Notes: generated by a model not told the origin, from the letters alone. A DNA stretch of 64,000 nt from Coptis chinensis (GCA_015680905.1 CM027382.1:9955501-10019500); one strand, 5' to 3'. Positions 9,231 to 20,503 are shown, counted from the first letter of the stretch. Numbers and translations are program-made.

Positions 9231-10268
9231 ATGCTGCGTTGCTTCTCCTTACCAAATCCATACCCAAATTCACGAGACGATGAAACACCAACAAGATCTA
9301 ATTCTCAACCCTCACCTACAGTCAGCCTCACACATGAATACTCCCTAGCTGTCCAAACCAATTCCTACACCGAGATATGGTCTAAAATCCACATTCACAA
9401 TCCCGAGGAGGAGCACCACAATAATATCAATCATTACCAAAATCAAGTGAGTACGTCCACCTCCTCATCTCATCATTTAGTCTCACAAGTCCTTCACCCA
9501 AACCGCGAACTGGTTGACCAAGCACTTCACCGAGTCAAACCAACTACTTTGACTAAACTCGTTTCCACTTATTTCGAGCACAGTGAAAAAACTTCTTACC
9601 TTCTCTGCTTGCTTGTTCAACACAGCATTAAAAAAGCCCGTGTTATTTACACCCCACTCAACGATTTACTCCAAATCCTCCCACTCGACTCACTGAGTCA
9701 ACTCCAATGTGACCGAGTTTACGATGTGTTCGTGGAATTCAATTTATTTGACAATCCATTTCCACACCCAATAAACGAAAACTTTAAAGAAACGCGTTTG
9801 GGTTTCGTGGAACTGAAGCAACAACTAGACCAACGTCTCAAAAAGACGCGTAAGAAGAACAGATTTATACGCAACTCAGTACTTTGTTTAACCACATTGG
9901 TGTCAAACCCATCACAAATATCATTTCCATCAAAACTAGATAAAAATAAGTTGAAACATATAGCACAACTTGATGCAGCAGCTAAAGGAGTCTATGTATT
10001 GAATAATGATCTTGATACTATTGACCGACTCGTTTCGAGATTGCATGCAGTGGTTGAGAGTGATAAAGTGTTGATTAGGATTGGTATTGAAAGGGGTAGA
10101 GATAAATATCCAATTCAAGAAGTGGTCAAACAGCTTAGGAAGAACCATTTGAATTTTTTTAATCAGTTGAAAGACCTTGAGGAACACGTTTGTCTTTGTT
10201 TCGCGACCGTTAATCGCGCCAGGTCTTTGCTTCTACAAGAGATTCATCTGCAAGAGGAGAATAAGTAA
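9231..10268 (+). CDS. UPF0496 (DUF677) family protein
   Basis: A complete 345-residue, intronless protein. The N-terminal ~90 residues are polar and Ser/Asn/His-rich. From about residue 90 it matches my memory of plant UPF0496 proteins of the At3g49070 kind: LVDQALHRVKPTTLTKLVSTYFEHSEKTS, then LLVQHSIKKAR, and a C-terminal half rich in predicted helix with heptad leucines (LKQQLDQRL; VVKQLRKNHLNFFNQLKDLEEHV). UPF0496/AT14A-like members are membrane-associated proteins linked in Arabidopsis to cell wall-plasma membrane-cytoskeleton continuity; the biochemical role is unknown. Family members are usually 340-400 aa, so this one looks whole. A hydrophobic stretch FIRNSVLCLTTLV (residues ~212-224) is where other members carry transmembrane segments, but here it is short. 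Confidence 0.75.
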   Translation: MLRCFSLPNPYPNSRDDETPTRSNSQPSPTVSLTHEYSLAVQTNSYTEIWSKIHIHNPEEEHHNNINHYQNQVSTSTSSSHHLVSQVLHPNRELVDQALHRVKPTTLTKLVSTYFEHSEKTSYLLCLLVQHSIKKARVIYTPLNDLLQILPLDSLSQLQCDRVYDVFVEFNLFDNPFPHPINENFKETRLGFVELKQQLDQRLKKTRKKNRFIRNSVLCLTTLVSNPSQISFPSKLDKNKLKHIAQLDAAAKGVYVLNNDLDTIDRLVSRLHAVVESDKVLIRIGIERGRDKYPIQEVVKQLRKNHLNFFNQLKDLEEHVCLCFATVNRARSLLLQEIHLQEENK

Positions 10269-11084
10269 TGTAATGTAATTTTTCTATACTTTTTTTTTAA
10301 TCTTATAGTTCATAAGATTTTTGTTTGTAATGTAGTTGTTTTTTTTTTATTGTTGTTCACTTACAAATACTTGGAAGAGTTATTTTTAGCCCTATATACA
10401 TTAATAAGAAAATGTTTCGTTAGTAGGACTTGGCATTCTTGTTGGAAAGAATATAGTCTAGTTTCATTCCACTATCTGTGTAATTGGAAAACAGGGTGTA
10501 CCTGTTTTGTATACTTTTTACCTATAGCAGTGGAGTAGTACATTTATTTCAGTGTGACACAGTGGTGCTTTAACATGAAAGGGATAGTATGTACCATGTA
10601 GTGAAACATATCTAGAATAATAAGAGACAATATTTGAAGAAAAAAACAAATATCTAAAGCAATAATAAGTACACAAAATTGCTGCTGGATTAACTTTACA
10701 AGCAGCTAGTCACTACTCATCCTGATTTACTATGAGATGAAAGACTTTTGTAGTTTTCTCTGTTCTAAATCTTCTACATAATAAGTATGAAGTTTGGAAG
10801 AAAATGATCTTCTATTCTACTGCTGAGTTGTAATCATTCGCAAGCATTGTAATTATGAACTGTTTATTGCTCTGACGACTCTCGAACTTGACCAGCAAAC
10901 GACCGTTGTAATTAACTAGTCTCTTCATAAATCATTACCTAGACTTGTCAAAAACAGAAACTCCAGTTAGCACTAGTAAGCAGATTGTTATCATCTGAAA
11001 CTTGCATTATTAGTCATGTAATTGAAGATATCGATAGAGGAGAAGGAAAACATTTGCAGAGTGGGAGGATATAAGGTTAGAGCA
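10269..11084. other. Intergenic region between two convergent genes
   Basis: It contains the 3' flanks of the UPF0496 gene (plus) and of the RING-H2 gene (minus). The DNA is AT-rich with several poly-T stretches near 10280-10350. No coding sequence recognised. Confidence 0.5.
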
Positions 11085-13626
11085 TTAAACCTTGTTGCAC
11101 ACGGGGCAAGTGTTGCTCCTTTCCATCCATTCGAGGATGCATCCCAGATGATAATGATGCTTGCATTCGGGGACTATCTGTGGGTTCTCCTCGTCATAAT
11201 CTGCAAGGACCATAACCTATTAGGTTAATAAAACAAGAACAAGTCAGCCTATTAGGGAAGTTATATTGGTGTGTGTTTATATTCATAGTATCATCCAAAT
11301 TTTTGGTGTACAATTTTGAGAGGGTTTTTGACTAAGAAGCAAACTATACTTGCTTTGTGTTTCATGCGACTAATATAAATCATGCTCAACTCTTCTGCAT
11401 CCCAATCAATGGTCTTAATTATCATATTGAGACTATCCTGTATTCTAAACTATTGCAATCAGTTTACTTCAATTTTCTAGTTTCTTAGATTTTCCTCAAT
11501 AAGCTGAATTCTGAAGAGAACACCAAGAAACTCATGCAGAACTAACAAACAGGAACAGAGAAAATGTCATCGTTTTAGGTTGTACTGTCAGACCAGCATT
11601 CTGCAACCTAGAATATCTTTCCTTAGTACAGATGCCAACTCTGACTTTCTCAAGCATAATTTTTTTTTTCTTAAGCATAATGTAGTCTTGCTAGTGGAAT
11701 CAATGCGAGATCAGGAAACAACAGTTGGTATAACGATGTTCTAACTAATCATATTGTAGTCTTGCTAGTGAATTGAAGATATCGAAGTAAGTGTTCCTAT
11801 TCCTCCCAAGTCCCAACAATCAGCCTGTTTGACTTTTTTCTTCCGGTAAAAACAATTTCTTAAAAGGAGAAAGCTAATGAACACTTACCATCTAGACAGA
11901 TTGGACATTCATCTCTATCTTCATCTTCCATTGTAGGTGGAGGAAGCAAGTCGCTTCTCTTAGATTCTTTGCAGGCGTCATCTGCTTCAAGATTGTTCTC
12001 ATAGAATCTATTTTCTTCTTTGTTACTTGCAATGATATGAGTTGGTTCATCTGCCTGATTTGCAGTGGCAGTAGTAGTCACTGGAGCGACCTGACATTCG
12101 ACATCAGGTGCTGTGGGATAGTTTAGAAACACCGGAGAAAGTTCTTCAGCACTGTCTCGGGCTGCATCTGCAGAAAAGGGTATTTTTATCGTTAACTGCA
12201 TAACAATTGGTTAAATATATCATTCTATTCTATGTGCAATTACATACAGTGGACCACAAAAACGCATACCATGGACTGACGACAATCTGGGTTCATCAGC
12301 TTCATTTGTACTTGTAGCAGTAGTCACTCGTGCTACCTGTTGATCTTGAGTATGCACCCTTGTTATTAAGCGTTCGTCATGTGTTGTCTGGATATTCAGT
12401 TCATCTGCCTGATTTGCATTTGCAGCACCAGTCACTCGTGCAACCTGTTGGTCTTCAGTATGTGGTCTCTGAATCTTGTTGGGCGTTGTTAAGTGTTCGT
12501 CACGCACCCTTTGAGCAATTACACCTGCAGCAAAGGGCTTTTGGTTTATGAATGCAGGAAAATTGGTTAAATCAATTATTCTATTTTCAATGACTATATT
12601 GGACCCAAGATTACCATGGATTGATGACGATACTGGGTTCCCCAATCTGTTAGCAGACTGTGCCTGGTTTGCAGAACAAACAAAATTCATGTTATTTTCA
12701 ATACAAGCATGAGTATTCCGAAACTTGTGAGTTGGAGAAAGTAACAGTATATCTTCAAAAATCACACCACACCATTTACTTCAAGTTGATATTTCTTGAC
12801 GGGAAAGCAAACAACAGTGCCATTATACATGTTGAAGCAATGCAGTTTCTTTTGGTGTGTTGTCCTTCCAGATCACATAACATATGCATACATGCGATTC
12901 AGTGAGTTATTGTCTTGAGTGTTCTATAAGAACTGGATCATCTCGAGAGTTATATGGAATAAATACACAATTTTTTGCAGTAAGGATGAATAGAGATGAA
13001 AGGTAACACTAATTTGTTTATATGGGTAACACATGAGAAAAGTGTTCTAAGTAATTTGCAGAATGAGTAAACAGAAAGTTGGGCAATTCTCTAGTAGGAA
13101 GATGGAAAAAACAAAGAAAAGAGAGCGGCAGGGAATGTGAAGCTCGTCTAGACTCTCTGATTCTAACTCCAGATACTTGGTTAACACATTCTGTTACCGA
13201 TTTCCGGTTTTCGTCAGGCATTGCGACAGGTTGATTGATCTTTTTTAAATTTTGTACACAACAATCAACATAGCAGCATCACAATTAACAAGAATATCAT
13301 TTTGCCAATCATCATATAGAACAAAAATCCTACATAAAAAAGCCTTCATCAATGTGCAATTCCTATTCCTTATAAAGATATATCTACCTATACTAGTGGA
13401 TTGTTAGGTAGCTATAAGTTATGCAGCACAAAACAATATGGTGATCAAAGAGTCCTTGGAAACAAGGACAAAGCTAAAAACAATATAAACAGAGAAGTTG
13501 AAGGAGGATTACTGGAACCACACTGCTGTTGGATCTCCGGGAAACTGCTGTCCTATCCCCAGAGACGGAATATGCGTGCTTGTGAAGATTTGCATTAGGA
13601 TGCACTGCACAACAAGCGTTACCCAT
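11085..13626 (-). CDS. RING-H2 E3 ubiquitin ligase, RHB1A-like (spliced)
   Basis: Minus-strand exons that can be placed: 13513-13626 (start, MGNACCAVHPNANLHKHAYS..), 12615-12663, 12270-12524, 11889-12167 and 11085-11200 (stop TAA at 11085-11087). The last two join into a RING-H2 domain: CPICLDDYDEENP, then CKHHYHLGCILEWMERS, then CPVC, giving C-x2-C, C-x-H-x2-H-x2-C and C-x2-C zinc ligands. RHB1A-type ligases have the same C-terminal RING and an N-terminal MG-CC that is myristoylated/palmitoylated, so this one should sit on membranes and transfer ubiquitin from an E2. The introns between the last four exons are all phase 1, and donors and acceptors are canonical. The middle exons share repeats (QVARVT-x-A...NQADE three times; SSxHG twice). 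One or more exons between 12664 and 13512 are unresolved; a candidate lies at about 13120-13239 but its acceptor is weak. Confidence 0.75.
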
Positions 13627-14221
13627 TGCTTTTTTGCCAAGTTCTTTCTTCAAAACCAACTACGGAACATCACCCAATCTGCTTTCAGTCCTTGGTTGTT
13701 CACTTGTTCCAACTGCATAGTAAAATATCTCCTTTAACCAAGAATAGAATAAGAATCCCACAGAGAGAAAGTAAGTAGAGCAACTTTAAGTAGTTTCCAA
13801 TAACTTTCTATAGTTAAGAAAGATAAGAAGGAAGGGAGTTAGTCGACTACTACAACTTACTTTGAGAGTCCATTAAGTTTCCACTACCATCTCTTTATGA
13901 TATATTCTTTGGTTCCTCTATTATCTTTGTATAAAAAACATAACAAACAAACAAAAGCACCTAAGTTTAAACATTAAAGGACTCTTTTTGTCTTTTAAAA
14001 AGACTACTGAGTTTTCCATACTAGTCTATGTATTATTCCTTGTGTTTGTATTGTACTGTATTTCATATGTTTTAAAAAAAGTTTTAAGAATACGGATACG
14101 ATTTTAGACGATAAAGAATGTAGTGTAATTTATTACCTGATGAAATAAACGACGTGTTATGATTGTTATCTTTCTTTTTCTTTCCCTGTTTCTGTTCTCA
14201 ACATTTTGAGATGAATTTGTA
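13627..14221. other. 5' flank of the RING-H2 gene
   Basis: AT-rich upstream region of the minus-strand ligase gene, ending at the target site of the Gypsy element. No clear TATA box or coding sequence was identified. Confidence 0.4.
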
Positions 14222-15381
14222 GTAGGTGTAAAGGAGTGTTTTGGTTTTTCTTTACATGCAATGGAGGAGAGGATGATGGATTTGGGTTTTGGAGAGACCG
14301 AGTTCGCTAATGAGCGAGCTGCCTACGTATCTTCTCTTGATTTTTAAGGGGAGAGAAGAATCAGGTCTTACGTAATTCAAGTAGGTGGTATTTTGAGACA
14401 CGTGTACCCTCTTGTACATATGTAGGGTGGAGATTATAAATGTGTGTTGGGTTGGTTTTAGTAGGAATTGTGTGCTGATTGGGAGTTGGTGCGGTAGTCC
14501 ATATTTCCCGGTGATGGGATGTAAAAGTAAGATTTTGGTGATTTAAACATCTGGTGGTGTGTGTTTTATCTGAAGCGTTCTGTCTCCAGTCTTTTATTTG
14601 TCTTGAGATATCCTTGAACGAGCTTAAGCGTACCACCTACATGAAGGGAGCTGCTCACAGATCCGTCTTGGAGGTCGATCACTACACCAAAATGGTCAAT
14701 TTGTAATGGAGACAATTTTACGTTAGTAACAGTTACTTCCGTTACTAATGAAGTAACAAATATATCCGTTACATATTGAAACAAGTGTTACCAAATATTT
14801 GGAGTAACAATTAGATAATTAGGTCACAGTTATATTGCTCTTTACTTACGTTTATATCCGTCAAAAAAGAGAAAAATAAAAATAAAAGAAAAGAAAACTA
14901 AAATTGAAACAATTGAAATTCTAATTTCGACCACAGCGTCCGCATCTTCCCTCTTAATTTTTTTTAACAAAAGTCATAATTTTGGTTTCCCTTATCTCGC
15001 TAAAACCCTAATAAGTTCTTCATTTTCCAAAAACAAATAGGCCAAATAGGAAAGCTTGAAGAAGGAGCTGACTGCTGAGGAAGCTAGACAAACCAGGTAA
15101 ACTCGCTCAAGAGATTACTCTCCTTCTCTCCCTTACTGAACATAATGCTCTTCCTCACGAATTGATTTCTCTTCCTCGTGAACTGGTTTCTCTCATCGCG
15201 AACTTTTTTTTTTTATTTTTAATCATCCGCCGCTTTTTCAGTTTGAGAGAACTTGGCATATACATTTGGATTAAACCTAAAATTTGTTTCGTTTATACTT
15301 TTTCTTTTAATGCTTTGACTGTGTGTTCTTGAAAATGTTTCAATTTATTATATACTAAAGTGAATGTTGTTTTATTTTCAG

Positions 15382-15704
15382 GTATACCAGTCTGTGATCG
15401 ATGTGGAAACTTAAGATTGCTGAAGGTAAGGATCCATGGCTTCGAAATAAACAATCCTCTTGAATGGAGTTCAATACCAATCCTGGAACACACAAGAACT
15501 AATTAATGGAAATTGATAAAGTTCGTGAAAGTTTTTGGAACCATTGGTTTGAAATGAAACATAGTCCAGTTGTAATATAATTTATTCTCTTACCACTGGG
15601 CATGCTTAGATGCTTACCTGTCTGCTTTGTCATACAGTTTGGTGTTGGATGCTATGTTGGACGTATATGTGAAGGATGCAAAAATTTGTTTGGCATCAAA
15701 GAAG
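15382..15704 (+). pseudogene. Captured cysteine-rich exon pair inside the CACTA element
   Basis: Two short exon-like blocks, 15382-15425 and 15638-15704, have canonical borders (acceptors TTTTCAG and ATACAG, donors GTAAGG and GTATGC) and together make 37 codons: IPVCDRCGNLRLLK followed by FGVGCYVGRICEGCKNLFG. The C-x2-C and C-x2-C pairs suggest a zinc-binding fold. I do not recognise the parent gene. A further short block upstream (about 15054-15101, SLKKELTAEEARQTR) may come from the same gene. Confidence 0.5.
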
Positions 15705-16099
15705 GTATGCTCTGAACTTTCATTAGAAAGTGGATACTTGTGTAATATTGAGATGCATAGCTTGTCTTTCACGATTTTCATCAGACTAGGTATAGCATGT
15801 TTGAAAGATAAGTAAGTGTAGCTACTGATTTTGTGATAAATAATATGTTGATGAAAGTCAAAATGTGTGTTTGGACCTTGAATTTATCAACATGGATATG
15901 GGTGTTCATGGTATGACTGGTAGAAATTTATGGAAACACACACGCACCTATCAATCCAATCCTTTAAAAGCAAGAATATTCATGTTGTGTGCGTCTTTGC
16001 TAGGGATAAGCATGTAGTGGATATGTTAGTATTTATAAATTACATGATTGGCCTGTTGGCATTGTCCTAGTTACGAAAGCTCTATTTCCCCGTTTGTAG

Positions 16100-16204
16100 G
16101 TTTATACATGGGGCAAAGGCTCTTGTGGAACTCTAGGTCATGGCGATGAGATTGACAAGATCACTCCATCATTATTAAAAAGCAGATTAAGGGCCTCCTT
16201 GTAG
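16100..16204 (+). pseudogene. Captured RCC1-repeat exon fragment inside the CACTA element
   Basis: After the acceptor GTTTGTAG the frame reads VYTWGKGSCGTLGHGDE, a textbook RCC1 repeat (beta-propeller blade), and continues 17 more codons to a stop at 16202-16204. RCC1 repeats occur in plant PRAF, UVR8 and many other proteins, so the parent gene cannot be named. There is only one blade, where a functional propeller needs seven. Confidence 0.65.
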
Positions 16205-16509
16205 TACAGCCTAATTCCTCTCTCAACTATTATTGTGCTTCTTACTTGGCCCCATTATTCATGAATTCCATCTCTATTTTATTTGTCCGTGTGACAACAA
16301 TGTTGTCACTGAATTCATAGCATCACTATTTTTATTGGGTATGGATAATGTGTTAACTTCGGCCACCAAAATTACGAAGTGCATAGTGTGTGTGGTTCTA
16401 TTGCTTAGAAGTGCATCTATCTTACTAGAGCTTCATTGGGGTGAGATAGCTTCCAAAGTGACACACATAGTAATGATGTCCTCGAGCAATCAAATAATTC
16501 TGTTTAGGT

Positions 16510-16860
16510 AGGGGCCTCCACTAAATATGCACCTCAAGTTAAGTCCTCGGTTGCCAAAGCGTTCCGAGAAATAGACATATTCTTATTGACATCAATGACC
16601 GGATTCCCTCCCTCGGATTTCCTCGTTATATATATTTTCAAAGGAAAGATTGATCAAGACTCCTCTAGCATAAGTCCGGTTTGTATAGTGATGGAACTGG
16701 ATTGAGCATGAACATGGAAAACCATGATCCTAAACATTGGTCATTCTTTTCGAAGTTAGCACAGGATGAGTTTGTTAGAAATGATGTTTCTCTTATGGAT
16801 CGTGGACCATCTTGGATATTTGTCTCCACTTACTAAAGTTGATGAAGGGAGTCCGAGGTA
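16510..16860 (+). pseudogene. Captured Raf-like kinase (PB1-type MAPKKK) fragment inside the CACTA element
   Basis: The pieces HILIDINDRIP, FPPSDFL, IDQDSSSISP, GLSMNMENHDPKHWSFFSKL and AQDEFVRNDVSLMD follow one another and match my memory of the linker between the PB1 and kinase domains of plant Raf-like MAPKKKs (DINDRFPRDFLSDIFSKAR...EPKHWSFFQKLAQDEFVRKDVSLMD). The pieces are in more than one frame (a shift within the DINDR/FPPSDFL stretch and a stop before MNMEN), so this is a decayed fragment. No kinase catalytic motif is present. Confidence 0.6.
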
Positions 16861-16958
16861 AAAACTCTAACATCTCACCTTTTAGCTGAGCTTATAAACC
16901 CTTTTTTTAGTAGTGTATTTGATGTCTTACTTTCTTATTGTTTTATTCTTGAAGGAGA

Positions 16959-17373
16959 AAATGGATATTTAGTCCAAACTTGCAGATGCTTTTGATTGTG
17001 AGATGTTTGAATGGACACAAAGACAATGCTCTCCTGAACTTTGTTCTACACTTGTAAAAAATAAGGTATTTTATTCAAACTAGGTATTTTATTCAAACTG
17101 CCGATACTTTTTCCTCCATTATTAAATTATTGTTCATCTGCTAAAGAATTGAGTTGTTTGTTTCCATAGTATTTAAACCGGTACATGATTGAAATGCAGG
17201 TTTCATCTCGAAATGAGTTCGAAAATGTTCAAGAGAATAATGAGGTGGGTTCACAGTATTTTACTCCTAGCAGAGAGGAGCCTCTTTCAGACAACACAAA
17301 AAGTATAAATCACAAACAAGATAATGAGAGCACAGAGATGGATTCTTTTGCAAGTAGTTTACTTTGTGGATGA
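16959..17373 (+). pseudogene. Unidentified captured two-exon fragment inside the CACTA element
   Basis: A first block (about 16959-17065) reads SKLADAFDCEMFEWTQRQCS... to a donor at 17066. A second block, 17200-17373, opens after GAAATGCAG and reads VSSRNEFENVQENNEVGSQY... to a TGA. It is polar and acidic, with no recognised domain. It could be the remains of a transposon protein or another captured host exon pair. Confidence 0.35.
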
Positions 17374-18522
17374 ATAAAATACACTAGAAGTATTATTTGT
17401 TAAATTATTTGAATGGTAGAGTTGGTGTAATTTGTGGAAATATAAGTGGTTTTATATTGTTATTACTTGGTTGATTTTTTATTTATTTTTTTTATAAAAG
17501 TTATGTGTTTAGTAAGATTTGGTAGAGTGTACAATGGATGCCAACCCAAAGTCACATGGAGTACTAACTTTTTCTTGTAGGGGTGCAAGTATCCCCAAAA
17601 TTAAAATTGATTTTTTTAAAAAATATATCGACCATTAGTAACGGATATTTCCGTTACAAACAATAGTTAAGTAAATAACATGTCCATTACTAACAGATAT
17701 ATCCGTTTGAAATGACAAATTTAATTTGCCACCAACAAATGGTTATTTGTTACAAAGAATTTTAGTAACAGATATAACCGTTACTAAAATTATTATTAGT
17801 AACGGTTATATCCGTTACTAAATTTGGCCTAAGTGAGAGTGACGCCCCATAGCTAATGGATATAACCGTTAGTAAAAATATAAGTAACGGATATAACTGT
17901 TAGTAAACGCCTTTTCTGGTGTAGTGGATGTCTTGAGTTCGCTTATGCTCCGCACGTGTGCAATATTCCTTAATGAGGATATTACTCCCTTACACAGCCC
18001 CCTCTCAGTAGATTGTTTATGTCCATGGAACCGATCTGCTGAGAGAAAAACGGAAGTTCGTGCGGAACATGAGCGAGCTATGGTGAACGTTCTGACTGAG
18101 ATGCCATAAAGTTTGAATCGTGTGGCATAATGATTTGGCGGGAAAGGGAAGTTGGCACGTGATTGGCGCGTGACATAATCGTAGAAGTTGGTAAAGAAAC
18201 GTGTCGCCGTATTATTCGGAACTTTGAAAAGGCAGGTCCTTGGAACACGTGTGCGGGCTAGAGCATAGGCTGTAATCATAACTTCTTGGTAACTGAACGG
18301 GCGGTTGTACAAAATCAAATTTGGGACACTCGAAAAAGTATTTCCTGTTTTCTTCTCCAGTAAAAACGCAAGCTAAGGTTTCTCAGGTTAGTGCTTCTGT
18401 TGCTGCTGCCTATTCATTTTCAATTTGTTTTCCTCTTGTTCAAGTGCGGTTTGTTGAGTAGGTAGGTCGGTGTTAGGATGTAGGGTTTAAGCTTGGGTAG
18501 TTGATAAGAAGGAGACGTCACA

Positions 18523-19510
18523 ATGTCGGATTCTGACGATACTCGATCTGAAGAGGTTCGGGATGTCTCATTAAGCTGCGGTGAGTATGAGGATGATGAG
18601 GAAGAATTGGTGAGTCTTGGCATTCAGGTTGGGGGGGATGAGGAAGTTAGGGTAGACGAGGGTAATGTACGATCTGGGTCGGAAGGTGCTGTGGCCAGCA
18701 CGTCAGGTCGAGGGGAGGCTTCGTCGTCAAGTGGGTTGCTCCCTAGGACGGTGGATCGTCGTGTTGCGAGGTCATTCCCCGAACTGAGGGCAGCTTATGG
18801 GATCAACGTTACCGATCTGGAGATACAGGAACCACGGTTGAGTGAAAATGTACGTAGTGAGGAGTACAACCCGCCGAATGATGGGGTAATCATATGTGAG
18901 GGCCAGCTGAGAGCGTATATGCAGATATCGTTCTCGAAATTGGTTTGTGACTTCTTGGCTCATTGTTGGAAGTCTCCCTGTCAGTTTGTTGGTAACACCT
19001 GGCGACTGTTTAGGGTGTTCGATCTCTTGAATGCGAGTGGGGAATACCACATAGGGGTATCCGACATAATTGAGCACTTTGTGGTGAGGCGATCTGGTAA
19101 TTTCAACTTTAGTTTACAAACCATGACGACGCGCTCTGCTGTGATTGACGGTGTAAGCAATGAGGCTTGGACAAAGAGGCCGTTGCTGCTAGTTGGCAAC
19201 TACTATGTTAACGGATGTAGGTTGCAAACTAGGATTTGTAACATTTCTGGTGGGTGGGAGTGTCTTGCTTTTCTCGCTTTACTCGGTGATTTCCTGTGAT
19301 TCAAACTGACTCGTGTCTTTGCTTTGTTTGTAGATTTTTCTGTGAAAACGCGAACTGATCGTGGGGAGATAGAGAGGTTCGCACGGCTGACTCGAGCACA
19401 AAAACAAGCGAAGTTGCCCAAAGTTGCTCATTTCTTTGTGGAAAAGGGTGGGCCTGCGATCCGTGAAAAAAGAAAAGCTCAAAAGGACCGAGCTCGAGGT
19501 TAGACTAGGA
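18523..19510 (+). other. Antisense ORF of the Tat element, gypsy-type 'transposase' (PF04195-like) domain
   Basis: It lies on the strand opposite gag-pol, between the polypurine tract and the pol region. The frame starts MSDSDDTRSEEVRDVS, has an acidic, Ser-rich N-terminal ~100 residues, and then a domain (GVIICEGQLRAYM...LVCDFLAHCWKSPCQFVGNTWR...NFNFSLQ...) resembling the plant 'putative gypsy type transposon' family (Pfam Transposase_28). Antisense ORFs at this place are known from Tat-lineage elements (for example gene 23 of Grande). Their function is not known. The Pfam match is from memory. The reading frame as a whole is broken along with the rest of the element. Confidence 0.6.
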
Positions 19511-19541
19511 GAGGGGTGATGGAGATCGAGTGACTTGGTAA

Positions 19542-20503
19542 TAGGGGTGGGAATTTGGCCCTAACGACCTAACCCGGCCCTGACCGACCCGACCCTAAGC
19601 CCTATAAAGCCCTCACAGACTTTAGGGCAGGGCCGACCTGGCCCTAATGCCTTCTAAGGCAGGGTCAGGGCTAAGGTTCTGAAACATAGGCCCGACCCTA
19701 ACTAAGCCCTAACCAAACCCTAGTTATAATTTCACTATAAAATACACAACTAAAACTATCCAACTCCTTGTTACATATTTTCAATTAAAATAACACTGTC
19801 CTTTGTAATTTATCACTTACCGTATGGGTACTTCTAATAACTTGTCTTATATTATAAAAACTTGTAAACCTAATTGTTTCTATCTCACAACTCACGTATA
19901 CCTCACAACTCCCCGTCTAACCTAGTCGCCAAGAACAATAATGAGCACTGGGCACTAGCCTAATGAAAAATAGGTTGACGTCAGTAAAAACTCATTCCAT
20001 ACTCTTATTTGTCTGTGTTCTTCAATGTTAAATGTAATTTTGGTGAGATTTGAGTACAAGAAATAACAGATTTATGTTAGTGAAAGCTCATTCCAAAATG
20101 TGTCTTGTGCATTTTAACTGTAATTTTGAAATATAAATATGAGTCTCTATGTACTTCAGTTTATTAGATTGTAGATATGCATTTTAAATTGTTGGACTTA
20201 TCAAGAATTATTACTAGATTGGTTGTTATTCAAATTTCAAAATGGTGAGACTTTGAGTTTGCAAATCTTTGAAATTTTCTTGTAATATAAATGAGTTTTA
20301 AAACTGATGCAGTAAAAAGAAGAAAATATATAGGCCCGGCCCTAAACTGTTAAAGAGGGCTTAGGGTAGGGTCAATGCTTGAAATTTAGACTTATGACCC
20401 GGCCCGACCCGGCTCTATGGGGACTTTACCCCGGCCCTAATAACTGAAAGGCTTTAAATGTTTAGGGCCGGGCTAGCCCAACCCGGCCCATTGCCCACCC
20501 CTA
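19542..20503. mobile_element. hAT-type MITE (962 bp) with 8-bp target duplication, inside the Tat element
   Basis: The ends are inverted: TAGGGGTGGGAATTTGGCCC on the left and GGCCCATTGCCCACCCCTA on the right. The 8-bp duplication CTTGGTAA is perfect (19534-19541 and 20504-20511). Subterminal DNA is rich in CCCGACCC and GGCCCGGCCC motifs, and the core is AT-rich with no coding capacity. TAGGGGTG ends and an 8-bp duplication are typical of hAT non-autonomous elements. It sits within the antisense ORF region, so it is younger than its host. Confidence 0.88.

Larger units (their letters stand above)
14680..17926. mobile_element. CACTA (En/Spm-type) transposon carrying host gene pieces, non-autonomous
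   Basis: The ends are inverted CACTACACCA (left CACTACACCAAAATGG; right, read inward, CACTACACCAGAAAAGG), flanked by the 3-bp target duplication GAT (14677-14679 and 17927-17929). Subterminal regions (about 14715-14830 and 17630-17890) are full of short direct and inverted copies of a GTAACGGATATAnCCGTTAC motif, the usual transposase-binding layout of this superfamily. No TNPA/TNPD-like transposase was recognised. The interior instead holds exon-like fragments with splice signals: a cysteine-rich pair, an RCC1 repeat, a Raf-like kinase segment and an unidentified two-exon piece. It inserted into an LTR of the Tat element, so it is younger than that element. Confidence 0.88.
14227..17994 (-). 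repeat. Left (3') LTR of the Tat element, split by the CACTA insertion
   Basis: About 518 bp of LTR once the 3.25-kb insertion is discounted (14227-14679 plus 17930-17994). It begins TGTAAAGGAG and ends CTTACA on the plus strand. It lacks about 26 bp present in the right LTR. Confidence 0.9.

Noticed and set aside
11022-11228. 68-codon plus-strand frame.
   Set aside because: It is the complement of the last RING-H2 exon.
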